DNA of 64,000 nucleotides from an uncultured Selenomonadales bacterium (GCA_900315155.1 OMYB01000005.1:97459-161458); one strand, 5' to 3'; positions 1 to 7,509 are shown, counted from the first letter of the stretch. Made by a program: numbers and translations. The notes: a model not told the origin generated them from the letters alone.

Positions 1-294
1 ATCCGCGCCGTCGGAGAGGAGTTCCATCACATTATGGATAAGATCGCCCAGACGAAGGACGATATGGATACCATCCATGAGACCATGGGCGGCCTTGCGT
101 CGGGCACGAAACAGATCGTCGATGTCATCACGCAGGTCGATGACATCAGCCGCCAGACCTCCGAGCATACGCAGACGATCAGCGCCGCCGCCGAGCAGCA
201 AAGCGCCTCGGCCGAGGAGATCGCCACGGCCTCGCAGTCCCTCTCCGACCTCGCAACGAAACTGCAGAACGCAACAAAGAAATTCAAACTATAA
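1..294 (+). CDS. methyl-accepting chemotaxis protein, C-terminal end (partial)
   Basis: This is the last 97 codons of a chemotaxis receptor whose start lies upstream of the window. The reading frame is open from base 1 and stops at 292-294. The protein is a heptad-rich coiled coil, with the late signalling-domain pattern of Ser, Ala, Thr and Gln methylation-type residues (ISAAAEQQSASAEEIATAS), and ends in LATKLQNATKKFKL, as many Negativicutes receptors do. Such proteins signal to CheA/CheW from the cytoplasmic side of the inner membrane. Ligand specificity cannot be judged because the sensor domain is missing. The receptor pseudogene at 56734-58593 ends in a very similar way ([10 protein letters not shown]). 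Confidence 0.9.
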   Translation: MRAVGEEFHHIMDKIAQTKDDMDTIHETMGGLASGTKQIVDVITQVDDISRQTSEHTQTISAAAEQQSASAEEIATASQSLSDLATKLQNATKKFKL

Positions 295-320
295 AAAGAA
301 CAGCCGTCTTATCCAATCCA

Positions 321-360
321 AAGTGGTAAAATATAAAGTACACTTTATGTTTTACCACTT
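321..360. repeat. 40-bp palindrome, copy 1 (AGTGGTAAAAT family)
   Basis: The left arm (321-339) and right arm (342-360) are 19 nt each, pair at 18 of 19 positions and are separated by AC. The outer core is AGTGGTAAAAT and the centre is AAAGTACACTTT. A nearly identical palindrome lies at 2721-2758, directly before the AAA ATPase remnant. Here no ATPase gene is attached: the element stands alone between a chemotaxis receptor and the symporter. It could be a regulatory site, the scar of a lost ATPase gene, or a hairpin at the end of the receptor transcript. It is not followed by a clean T-run typical of a terminator. Confidence 0.85.
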
Positions 361-440
361 TATTTTATTGACTTTACTGCATGGTCTGTCGGGGATGTAC
401 ATGTGCATGAATGTATACATGACGAAACAGATAAATTGGC

Positions 441-469
441 GAGACAAACGTATTTATTTGTGCTATGAT
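441..469 (+). promoter_or_regulatory. candidate promoter of the alanine/glycine symporter
   Basis: GAGACA (441-446) and TATGAT (464-469) are separated by 17 bp. The -10 fits well and the -35 is weak (4 of 6). Just upstream, around 391-415, is a stretch of related ATGTACAT and GTATACAT words that might bind a regulator. Confidence 0.4.
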
Positions 470-531
470 AATACCTGTTCTTATTCAACATACCAGTGTG
501 TTTATTTCAAAGACAGGGGAGGAACATGTAC

Positions 532-1881
532 ATGGAAGGACTCATGCCTGTACTCAATGCAATCGATTCGTTTATGTGGGGACCACCGCTCATCACGCTG
601 CTGGTCGGCACGGGCATCTACCTCACGATCCGGCTGAAGCTGCTGCAGGTGTTCCGCCTGCCGATGGCCCTGCGTCTGATCTTCAAGGCCAAGAACGATG
701 GGCACGGGGATGTGTCCAGCTTCAAGGCGCTCTGCGTCGCGCTGGCTGCTACGGTCGGCACGGGTAACATCGTCGGTGTCGCGACGGCCGTCAAGGTCGG
801 CGGCCCGGGCGCGATTTTCTGGATGTGGGTCGCCGCGTTCTTTGGCATGGCGACGAAGTACGCCGAGGGCCTGCTCGCCGTCAAATACCGCTCCGTCGAT
901 GAAAAGGGCGAAGTCGCCGGCGGCCCGATGTTCTACATCCGCAACGGTATGGGTGAGCAATGGAAGCCGCTCGCGACGTTCTTTGCCCTCGCCTGCATCG
1001 GCGTCGCGTTCTTCGGCATCGGCACGTTCCCGCAGGTCAACGCCATCGTCGACAGCATGGAGATCTCCTTTGGCTTCCCGAAGGCCGCTACGGACGGTAT
1101 CCTGACGTTCTTTATCGCCGCGATCACGCTCGGCGGCCTGCAGAGCATCGCGCGCGTCGCCTCGAAAATCATTCCGTTCATGGCGTTCCTCTACATCGCG
1201 ATCAGCTTTGGCCTGCTCGTCACGGATTACGTCAATATCCCGGCGGCCATCAGCCTCATCATCGAGAGCGCCTTCACGGGTACGGCGGCCGCGGGCGGCT
1301 TCGCCGGCTCGACGATCATGATGGCCATGCAGAATGGTATCGCGCGCGGCGTATTCTCCAACGAGTCCGGTCTCGGCTCCGCCCCGATCGCTGCGGCCGC
1401 CGCGAAGACGAAATGGCCGGCCGAGCAGGGCCTCATCTCCATGACGGGTACGTTCATCGATACGATCATCATCTGCACGATGACCGGCCTCGCGCTCGTG
1501 CTCACGGGTGTCTGGCAGGGCGACGCCGCCGGTGCGGCCATGACGAGTGCCGCCTTTGCGAGCGTCTACGGCTCCGTCGGCAGCAGCCTGCTCACGATCT
1601 CGCTCGTGCTGTTTGCGTTCACGACGATCCTCGGCTGGAACTACTACGGCGAGCGCGCCTGCATCTACCTGTTCGGCACGAAAGGCGTCCTGCCCTACCG
1701 CCTGATTTTCATCTGCCTCATCGCCTCGGGCGCCTTCCTCAAGCTCGAAGCGATCTGGGTGCTCGCCGATATCGTCAACGGCCTCATGGCCATCCCGAAC
1801 CTCATCGCCCTCATCGCCCTGTCCGGCGTGATCGTCGCAGAGACAAACAAATACCTGAGCCGCGATAAGCTTCAGGATTGA
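532..1881 (+). CDS. sodium:alanine/glycine symporter (AGCS family)
   Basis: Inner-membrane amino-acid:cation symporter of the AGCS (AlsT/AgcS) family, expected to import alanine or glycine with Na+ or H+. The protein is about 449 aa, usual for the family. It shows many hydrophobic segments and the family hallmarks: an early TVGTGNIVGVATAV loop, GGPMFYIRNGMG, and the NESGLGSAPIAAAAAKT motif in the centre. ATG codons exist at 496, 526 and 532. A GGAGG at 518-522 lies 9 nt before 532 but only 3 nt before 526, so 532 is preferred. The gene is monocistronic: a promoter candidate lies at 441-469 and a strong terminator follows. The exact substrate cannot be read from sequence. Confidence 0.9.
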   Translation: MEGLMPVLNAIDSFMWGPPLITLLVGTGIYLTIRLKLLQVFRLPMALRLIFKAKNDGHGDVSSFKALCVALAATVGTGNIVGVATAVKVGGPGAIFWMWVAAFFGMATKYAEGLLAVKYRSVDEKGEVAGGPMFYIRNGMGEQWKPLATFFALACIGVAFFGIGTFPQVNAIVDSMEISFGFPKAATDGILTFFIAAITLGGLQSIARVASKIIPFMAFLYIAISFGLLVTDYVNIPAAISLIIESAFTGTAAAGGFAGSTIMMAMQNGIARGVFSNESGLGSAPIAAAAAKTKWPAEQGLISMTGTFIDTIIICTMTGLALVLTGVWQGDAAGAAMTSAAFASVYGSVGSSLLTISLVLFAFTTILGWNYYGERACIYLFGTKGVLPYRLIFICLIASGAFLKLEAIWVLADIVNGLMAIPNLIALIALSGVIVAETNKYLSRDKLQD

Positions 1882-1897
1882 CAGAAACTCCGATAAT

Positions 1898-1929
1898 AAA
1901 AAGCAGCCATGAGAATTGGCTGCTTTTTT
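1898..1929 (+). terminator. intrinsic terminator of the symporter gene
   Basis: Stem AAAAAGCAGCC / GGCTGCTTTTTT with a short loop and a T-run. An almost identical terminator sits at 2866-2898, on the other side of the ATPase remnant, so the two form direct repeats around it. Confidence 0.85.
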
Positions 1930-1946
1930 GTGTGCTTTTTTTTGTG

Positions 1947-2713
1947 CTAGATGAGCCAGCTGGGGATGATGCTATCCTGTGCGTCCAGCGGGAGGGGCTC
2001 TGTAGCCATGCAGATCAGGCCTCCTGGCCCGCGGCGCAGGCGCGCAAAAAGCGAAGGAATTTTTCCTGCTCCTTGATGCCGCCTGCATCGACGGCGTCGC
2101 GCAGCAGATAGGTCTCGGTGTAAGAAGCAAAATATTCCTGGCGCATATCTTCGTCGGCCTGCTGTACCTGTGGCATGCCGCCGACCCAGATCGAATGGAA
2201 AATCTCGCGTGCGGTACGCGGCTGGCGCCCCCGTGCGCGTGCCTGCAACCCGGATAGGGAGAAATCCGGAGCGTCTTTTGTGGTGCGCCCCTCCTTTTCC
2301 GCAGCGGAGAGCGGGTAAAGATGCAGGATGCCGACGCGCCCGGCCAGTGTCTCCTGTACGTGCTCCATCATGGAGAACTGCTGGGAACCGGTCAGCCAGA
2401 ACAATCCCTTCTGATCCGTGGCATCCACGATGACCTTGATTTGCTCCAATAGGCGCGGAGCTTTCTGGATTTCGTCGATGAGCAGGGGCGGTTGATAGGT
2501 CTGAAAAAACAATGCGGGATCGCGCTCGGCCAGGTCCCGCAGGTCCTGTCGGTCCATGGTTACATAGGTGCGCTGCGTCCCCTCAGCCAGATGACGCAGC
2601 ATCGTCGTCTTGCCCACCTGGCGGGCACCGGTTACCAGTACGACCTTAAAAAAATCCGCCATGCGCAGAAATTTCTGTTCCAATGCACGTTGAATATAGG
2701 ACATATTCCTCAC
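1947..2713 (-). pseudogene. AAA+ ATPase with DUF4143 domain, internally deleted
   Basis: The 5' part (2713 to 2015) encodes 232 aa of an ATP-binding protein of the AAA/DUF4143 family. It has Walker A in VTGARQVGKTTML, Walker B-like LLIDEIQKAP, and a sensor-like LTGSQQF. It stops just after FLRFLRACAAG, where full-length relatives of about 400 aa continue. Immediately downstream, in another frame (codons from 2012 to the TAG at 1947-1949), lies a tail with the composition of the family's usual C-terminus: PLPLDAQDSIIPSWLI. The simplest reading is deletion of the middle-to-late part with a frameshift at the junction. A good SD (AGGAGG) precedes the ATG, and the palindrome at 2721-2758 abuts it. 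Function of the intact family is unclear. Confidence 0.8.
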
Positions 2714-2720
2714 CTCCTAG

Positions 2721-2758
2721 AGTGGTAAAATCTAAAGTACACTTTAGATTTTACCACC
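2721..2758. promoter_or_regulatory. 38-bp palindrome, copy 2, abutting the ATPase ribosome binding site
   Basis: The arms at 2721-2738 and 2741-2758 (18 nt each) match at 17 of 18 positions around a central AC. The element ends just before the SD of the ATPase remnant on the minus strand, so it would overlap the promoter or the 5' end of the mRNA. It shares nearly all of its sequence with 321-360. An autoregulatory operator or an mRNA hairpin that hides the SD are both possible. Confidence 0.8.
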
Positions 2759-2761
2759 TTT

Positions 2762-2857
2762 TTATCCTTGGCGCAAAGAATCCCGGTTTCCTTTTACGAT
2801 GATTTCTGCATCAGCCTGCAGGACATCTTCTGGGACATCGATGCTTTTCAATAAGAC
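2762..2857 (-). other. short open stretch, possible gene remnant
   Basis: On the minus strand a frame runs LLKSIDVPEDVLQADAEI and on to a TAA at 2762-2764. It has protein-like composition but no credible start codon or ribosome binding site. It lies between the ATPase palindrome and the terminator repeat. It may be the 3' end of another decayed gene. I do not recognise it. Confidence 0.25.
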
Positions 2858-2865
2858 TGGATAGC

Positions 2866-2898
2866 AAAAAAGCAGCCATGGGAGTTGGCTGCCTTTTT
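2866..2898. terminator. bidirectional intrinsic terminator
   Basis: AAAAAAGCAGCC / GGCTGCCTTTTT stem-loop. On the minus strand it can end transcription from the HIT gene. It is a near copy of the terminator at 1898-1929. Confidence 0.75.
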
Positions 2899-2962
2899 GT
2901 TGTATCATGGGTTTTTAGGGGGAGATGAAATAGGGAAGATGGTTTTGGGAAAATGGGGAGAA

Positions 2963-3391
2963 TCAGAGGGCGGCTTTGAGTTTTGCAATCATGTCATCGT
3001 ACTCTTCCGGGGAAAGGAATTTCTGATGGGGGTTCATGGCAAATGTGCCACCCCACTCGAAGCCATCTTTGTACTTGGGGACGATGTGCACGTGGCAATG
3101 CTTCCCCGTATCGCCATACGCGCCATAGTTCACCTTATCGGGGTGGAAAACCTGATGGACAGCGGCCGCCACATGCCGGACGTCGTGATAGAACGCATCC
3201 ATCTCGTCCTCCGTCATATCGGTGATCTCGCTCACATGCTGCTTTGCCGCAACGATGCAGCGCCCTGGGTGGCTCTGCTCCTTGAATAGGACAAGGATGC
3301 TGGCCGGGAGCTCGCATACAAAGATGCCGAACTCATCCAGCAGCTCGTTGCGCATGCAATACGCACAGTGTTCGTCTTTCATAGCTTTCAT
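2963..3391 (-). CDS. HIT family nucleotide-binding hydrolase/transferase
   Basis: Small cytosolic histidine-triad protein of 142 aa. It carries the catalytic triad HCHVHIVPKY (residues about 106-115) and an N-terminal CAYC pair that, with a histidine, may bind zinc as in the Fhit/GalT-like branch. HIT proteins hydrolyse or transfer nucleotidyl groups, often AMP-lysine or dinucleoside polyphosphates; the substrate here is unknown. The start at 3391 follows GGAGG with good spacing. The gene has its own promoter (3434-3462), in the gap after the MutS-like gene, and ends before a bidirectional terminator at 2866-2898. Confidence 0.9.
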   Translation of the reverse strand: MKAMKDEHCAYCMRNELLDEFGIFVCELPASILVLFKEQSHPGRCIVAAKQHVSEITDMTEDEMDAFYHDVRHVAAAVHQVFHPDKVNYGAYGDTGKHCHVHIVPKYKDGFEWGGTFAMNPHQKFLSPEEYDDMIAKLKAAL

Positions 3392-3433
3392 TGGAACGCC
3401 TCCGAAAAGTTTGTTTTCCTTGATTCATTTGCT

Positions 3434-3472
3434 ATTGTATCGCATCGCTTTCTATTTGTAAAGCGCTTACAA
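3434..3472 (-). promoter_or_regulatory. HIT gene promoter overlapped by a cre-like palindrome
   Basis: Read on the minus strand, TTTACA (3457-3462) and TACAAT (3434-3439) are spaced by 17 bp. The -35 lies inside an almost perfect inverted repeat, TTGTAAAGCGCTTACAA (3456-3472), whose central CG and TGTAA..TTACA arms resemble a CcpA cre site with one inserted base. A repressor bound here would block the promoter. Whether it is a true cre site is uncertain because the spacing is one base too long. Confidence 0.6.
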
Positions 3473-3509
3473 CCAACAAATAAAGATATCTAAGAGTGAT
3501 GTAAATTTT

Positions 3510-5351
3510 TTACATGGTTTCATCTTCCGTGAGGATGCCTGCCATGCGCAGCAGGTACTTGGCATTCGTCGTGCGGCAGCGCCCCGGTTTCACGCGGAAG
3601 TCAAATGCGATGCGGTTCTCCTCGTAGTGCTCCTCGAAGTGGAGGTTGCGGGCAGGCTTCCCATCCGGCGTGCGCAGGTCGCAGAGCTCGAAGTCGTGCG
3701 TCGTGACGAGCGTGATGCACCAGGGGCGCGTAAGATGCTCGATGGCCGCGCGGGCCCCGACGATGCGGTCGGCGGAATTCGTCCCCTTGAAGATTTCGTC
3801 GATGCAGAGCAGCAGCGGCTTTTTCTCCGCGCTCGCCTCAATCATCGACTTGATGCGCAGAAGTTCGGCGTAGAACGTCGAGATGCCGTGGTCGAGGTCA
3901 TCCGTGACGCGCATGGACGTGTAGACGGCCAGCGGCGTCAGCGCAAATTTTTCCGCGCAGACGGGCGCACCACTGTAGGCGAGGATGGCGCTGAGCGCGA
4001 GCGTGCGCAGGTACGTCGTCTTGCCGCTCATATTCGAGCCCGTGACGATGCACGTGCCCGCCTCGAAATCCATATCATTGGGCACCGCGCGGTCCTCGGG
4101 CAGCAGCAGGGAGACGACCTGCGTACCATGTACGGCGGGCGCAGCAGCATCCAGGAATGCCGGGAACACATGGCGCTCGCGCGTGAGTCCCGGCGTCGCG
4201 AGGCTCATGAGCAGCTCGAAATCCGCCCAGACGGCGAGCCAGTCTGCGAGGCAGTCCTTTGCCACGGCCTCCCAGCGCAGGAACCGGCTCGCGCAGTGGC
4301 AGTCCCAAAGCAGGAGCGCATTGCCGAGCACGAGGAACGCGAGATTCCGCCGCGCGGCGACGAATGCCATGAGGTGTGCGAGCGTGTGGAGTGCCTGCGA
4401 AGCGCGCGGAATGGCATGCCCGTCGCGCGTGGCGGCTGGATGGAGCTCCGCCTGCGATGCTGCGCCGAGACGATGCTGGAGCTCTTTTAGCAGCGGAGCC
4501 TGCATGGACTCGGTCTCGAGGCGCTTCAGCAGGATTTCGTAGAGATGCAGCTCGCGCGTGAGTCCTGCCAGCGGTGCGAGGATGGCTTCATTGCGCCGGT
4601 TCAGCGTCTGCGAGAGCAGGAACTGGGCGAGCACGAGAACGCCGGGGACAAACCAGCTCACAGCGCCTGCGAGAGCGGCTGCGACCCCTGCGAACAGGGC
4701 GAGGGGGAGCAGGAAAGAGACCCAACGGATCCACGGCGTGTCCTGCGTATGCGCCTGGCGGAGTCCTTCGAGGAGGGCACCCGTTTCATGGCCATCGGGC
4801 AGCAGGGCAGCGAGTCCCTGTAGGTCGAGGAGCAAAGGGACTTTTTGCATGAGCTCGCGGACGGCCTCCTGCCGTGCGAGGATGGCGGCTATCTCGGGCG
4901 GGATGGGCGAGAGCGCCGCTGCGAGACGGTCGCGGCCGGCTTTTGTGCGCGCCTGGCACAGATACTGGAACGCGGAGCTCTTGCCGTAGAGGTTCAGGTC
5001 GGCGGCCTGTGTCGTGTCCCGCGTGAGATACCCTGCCCCGTCGGCGGGGAGTTCTTTCCATTTCGTCGTAAAGCGCGCAAGCCAGTCCTCCGTGACGCCA
5101 AGGCGGCTCTCCGTCTCCACGAGACGCCGCTTTACCGCATCATGGCGGCGCACGAGAACGACAAAGCACGCGAGCAGCGCGATGCCGAGCACCGTACCGG
5201 GCATATGCCCATCATATCCGGCAGCAAACGCGAAGATCATGGCGAGGAACGTCACGCCGCGTGCGGTGACCAGCCGCCCTGCTTCGCGCCGCATCGCCAC
5301 GACAGCCGTGAGATCCTTTTGGCGGCTATTTTCAAAGAAAGATTTCAGCAT
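3510..5351 (-). CDS. membrane-anchored MutS-family ATPase
   Basis: 613-aa protein with the MutS domain V ATPase at its C-terminus: Walker A GSNMSGKTTYLRT, Walker B LLLCIDEIFKGTNSADR and an LVTTHDFELC switch. It lacks the MutS mismatch-recognition domain and the MutS2 Smr domain. It has two pairs of hydrophobic segments instead, one near residues 30-70 (LAMIFAFAAGY, VLGIALLACFVVLV) and one in the centre (WVSFLLPLALFAGVAAAL, VPGVLVLAQFLL). It therefore looks like the MutS-related membrane proteins of Firmicutes and Bacteroidetes, whose role is unknown; canonical mismatch repair is unlikely. The start at 5351 follows AGAGGAGA with good spacing; the frame stays open further upstream, but without a comparable site. 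Confidence 0.85.
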   Translation of the reverse strand: MLKSFFENSRQKDLTAVVAMRREAGRLVTARGVTFLAMIFAFAAGYDGHMPGTVLGIALLACFVVLVRRHDAVKRRLVETESRLGVTEDWLARFTTKWKELPADGAGYLTRDTTQAADLNLYGKSSAFQYLCQARTKAGRDRLAAALSPIPPEIAAILARQEAVRELMQKVPLLLDLQGLAALLPDGHETGALLEGLRQAHTQDTPWIRWVSFLLPLALFAGVAAALAGAVSWFVPGVLVLAQFLLSQTLNRRNEAILAPLAGLTRELHLYEILLKRLETESMQAPLLKELQHRLGAASQAELHPAATRDGHAIPRASQALHTLAHLMAFVAARRNLAFLVLGNALLLWDCHCASRFLRWEAVAKDCLADWLAVWADFELLMSLATPGLTRERHVFPAFLDAAAPAVHGTQVVSLLLPEDRAVPNDMDFEAGTCIVTGSNMSGKTTYLRTLALSAILAYSGAPVCAEKFALTPLAVYTSMRVTDDLDHGISTFYAELLRIKSMIEASAEKKPLLLCIDEIFKGTNSADRIVGARAAIEHLTRPWCITLVTTHDFELCDLRTPDGKPARNLHFEEHYEENRIAFDFRVKPGRCRTTNAKYLLRMAGILTEDETM

Positions 5352-5447
5352 AAGGAGTTCTCCTCTATCCTTCAGATGATTGATGCTTTTATTATAGCAT
5401 GAAGGCTTACAAAATTCGCAAGATGAGACGGAACTGTCATTTTTTAG

Positions 5448-5476
5448 TGGACAATAACGGGGAATTATGTTACAAT
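5448..5476 (+). promoter_or_regulatory. promoter of the dicarboxylate/amino-acid symporter
   Basis: TGGACA (5448-5453), 17 bp, TACAAT (5471-5476). Each hexamer matches consensus at 5 of 6 positions. Transcription would start near 5483 and give a leader of about 105 nt that contains the terminator-like structure at 5513-5567. Confidence 0.75.
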
Positions 5477-5512
5477 TGATTCGTTGAAGAAAACAAATTT
5501 GCATTGGCATTG

Positions 5513-5567
5513 AGGCCGCACGACTTTCCTGCATCGGGGATGCAGCGTGGTCGGGCGGCTTTTTGTA
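5513..5567 (+). terminator. terminator-like nested hairpin in the symporter leader (candidate attenuator)
   Basis: The outer stem GCCGCACGAC / GTCGGGCGGC (9 of 10) encloses a second perfect hairpin CTGCATC-GGG-GATGCAG and is followed by TTTTTG. It lies between the promoter and the start codon, so it should end transcription unless prevented. This suggests regulation by attenuation, through an unknown ligand or protein. The purB leader (27188-27242) has the same nested layout. Confidence 0.65.
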
Positions 5568-5589
5568 GTTGAAAGGGGAATCATCCATT

Positions 5590-6825
5590 ATGCCTGAAGC
5601 AAAGAAAAAGAGCTCTCTCGACCGTCTTGGCTTGTGGATCATCGTTGCGACGATCCTCGGCGCGGTGGTCGGACTCGTCATGGGCAAGCCCGCGCACATG
5701 TTTGCACCGGCGGGCAACCTGTTCATGCAGATGATCAAGATGGTTGTCGTACCGCTCGTCCTGTTCTCGCTCATCGGCGGCGCTGCATCGCTGGGCCGCT
5801 CGAAGAATGCAGGCAAGATCGGGATTACGACATTCGTCTATTACGGTATCACGACGGCTGTTGCCGTGGCACTGGGGCTGATCTTCAGCGAGGCGTTCCA
5901 GCCGGGTGCGGGCATCGATATGAGCTCGATTTCCAGCGCGGCCGTGCAGGTCGACCACATGGAGGAGAGTACGAAGATTCCGGGCTTCTGGGAGACCATC
6001 ACGGGCTTTGTGCCGGCTAATCCGTTCAAGGCGCTCGTGGATGGCAACATCCTGCAGATCATCTTTTCCGGTATGGCCGTGGGTTTTGCCTCGACCTATC
6101 TGAAAGAGGACCTCAAGAACCTCGTACTGAGCTTCTTCAATGCGATGACGGAAATCTTCATCAAGATTATGATGGCCGTCATGTACATCGCCCCGATCGG
6201 CGTCTTCTGCCTCATGGCGGACGCTACGGGCACGTTCGGGTACTCCGTCCTTGTCAAGATTCTCTATCTCATCCTGCTCTATGTCGTCGTCCTCGCCATC
6301 ATCACGTACGTCATGATCGGCGGTACGGTGGCCATGTTCTCGAAATGCACGACGTATAAAGAGTTCTTCAGGGCGATGTGGAAGGTCCAGATTTTCGCTT
6401 TCTCAACGGCCTCCTCGATGGCGACGCTGCCGCTCAATATGCAGACGACGGTCGATGAACTCCACGTCTCACGTGAGACGACTTCGTTCTGCCTGCCGCT
6501 CGGTGCGACCATCAACATGAACGGCAACGCGGCCTACTATGCGATGGCTGCAACGTTCATCGCGCAGATGTACGGGATGGATCTTTCCTTCGGACAGTAC
6601 ATCGCCATCATCGTCACGAGTACGCTCGGCGCTGTTGGTCAGGCCGGTGTGCCGGGCCCGACGCTGCTCGTCGTCGCCGTCCTGGTCTCGGCTGGCATCC
6701 CCATCGATGCGTTGCCGATCCTCTTCGGTGTTGACCGTATCTTCGATATGCTGCGCACGGCCGTCAACATCACGGGTGATGCGGCATGCGCCACGATCGT
6801 CGACCGCTTCCGCATGGAGGCCTGA
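5590..6825 (+). CDS. dicarboxylate/amino acid:cation symporter (DAACS family)
   Basis: Inner-membrane symporter of the GltP/DctA family (411 aa). It imports acidic amino acids or C4-dicarboxylates with H+ or Na+. Diagnostic segments are the serine-rich re-entrant loop (FAFSTASSMATLPL), the NMNGNAAYYAMAATFIAQ helix that forms the cation site, and the second re-entrant loop GAVGQAGVPGP, followed by GVDRIFDMLRTAVNITGDAACATIVD. The ATG at 5590 is preferred over a TTG at 5569 because GAAAGGGGAA (5571-5580) is correctly spaced only for 5590. The gene is single, with its own promoter, a structured leader and a terminator at 6847-6886. Confidence 0.92.
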   Translation: MPEAKKKSSLDRLGLWIIVATILGAVVGLVMGKPAHMFAPAGNLFMQMIKMVVVPLVLFSLIGGAASLGRSKNAGKIGITTFVYYGITTAVAVALGLIFSEAFQPGAGIDMSSISSAAVQVDHMEESTKIPGFWETITGFVPANPFKALVDGNILQIIFSGMAVGFASTYLKEDLKNLVLSFFNAMTEIFIKIMMAVMYIAPIGVFCLMADATGTFGYSVLVKILYLILLYVVVLAIITYVMIGGTVAMFSKCTTYKEFFRAMWKVQIFAFSTASSMATLPLNMQTTVDELHVSRETTSFCLPLGATINMNGNAAYYAMAATFIAQMYGMDLSFGQYIAIIVTSTLGAVGQAGVPGPTLLVVAVLVSAGIPIDALPILFGVDRIFDMLRTAVNITGDAACATIVDRFRMEA

Positions 6826-6846
6826 TGCGGATTCCTACCATACGAT

Positions 6847-6886
6847 AAAGAACGCTGCTCTCACGAAAGGGCAGCGTTCTTTTTTT
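6847..6886 (+). terminator. intrinsic terminator after the symporter
   Basis: AGAACGCTGC / GCAGCGTTCT stem followed by a run of T residues. Confidence 0.9.
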
Positions 6887-6892
6887 TGTTTA

Positions 6893-6930
6893 ATTGACCT
6901 ATTGACTTTTTGACTAATAGGCACTATAAT
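6893..6930 (+). promoter_or_regulatory. hsp20 promoter with three tandem TTGAC octamers
   Basis: TTGACT (6902-6907), 17 bp, TATAAT (6925-6930) is a near-consensus promoter. It overlaps three direct octamers, ATTGACCT, ATTGACTT and TTTGACTA (6893-6916), with an exact 8-bp period. CtsR sites also contain TTTGACC words, but with a 10-bp period, so the identity of a regulator is open. Confidence 0.75.
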
Positions 6931-7041
6931 AAAATTGTTCGAAGGGAAGGGGCACAGAAAGCCCTACCGGACGACAAAATATTGTTTATTACCGCAGCCG
7001 GCTCACCGGCACGGCTTTTATCATCGAAAGGGGTTTTCATC

Positions 7042-7485
7042 ATGTTCGGTTTAGTTCCATTTGCATCGCGTAACGGTCTCATGAAAGACGATGACGTTTT
7101 CGATCGTCTCTGGAATGCCTTCGATGAGCCTTTCATGAAGGGTTTCACCCAGACGAGCTCGTTCAAGGTTGACGTCAAGGATAACGGCGACAGCTACGAT
7201 GTGGCCGCAGAACTGCCTGGTATGAAGAAGGAGAACATCTCCCTGACGTATCAGGATCACTATCTCACGATCGCCACGAAGAATGAGACGTCAAAGGACG
7301 AGAAGGACGACAAAGGCAGCTACGTTCGCCGTGAGCGCAGCCAGAGCAGCATGAGCCGTTCGTTCTACATCGACAACATCGACGAGTCCAAGGCCACGGC
7401 TGACTACAAAGATGGCGTCCTCATGATCCATCTGCCGAAACTCGCCGTCGTCGAAGATGCCGGCCACACGATCCGTATTGAGTAA
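7042..7485 (+). CDS. Hsp20 / alpha-crystallin small heat shock protein
   Basis: ATP-independent holdase chaperone of 147 aa, acting in the cytosol as large oligomers that keep unfolding proteins soluble. The alpha-crystallin domain spans about residues 35-140 and shows the conserved AELPGMKKENISL strand pair and the A-x-x-x-(N/D)-G-V-L signature ATADYKDGVLMIHLPK near the end. The C-terminal HTIRIE has an I-x-I anchoring motif. The ATG at 7042 follows GAAAGGGG. The leader from about 6937 is roughly 100 nt long, and the gene is followed by a strong terminator. Heat-shock control probably acts on the repeat-containing promoter at 6893-6930. Confidence 0.93.
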   Translation: MFGLVPFASRNGLMKDDDVFDRLWNAFDEPFMKGFTQTSSFKVDVKDNGDSYDVAAELPGMKKENISLTYQDHYLTIATKNETSKDEKDDKGSYVRRERSQSSMSRSFYIDNIDESKATADYKDGVLMIHLPKLAVVEDAGHTIRIE

Positions 7486-7509
7486 GTTTTCCCTATCTCT
7501 CTTTCAGGA

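Noticed and set aside
5569..5589. TTG start for the dicarboxylate symporter
   Set aside because: It has no upstream SD, and its sequence contains the SD used by the ATG at 5590.
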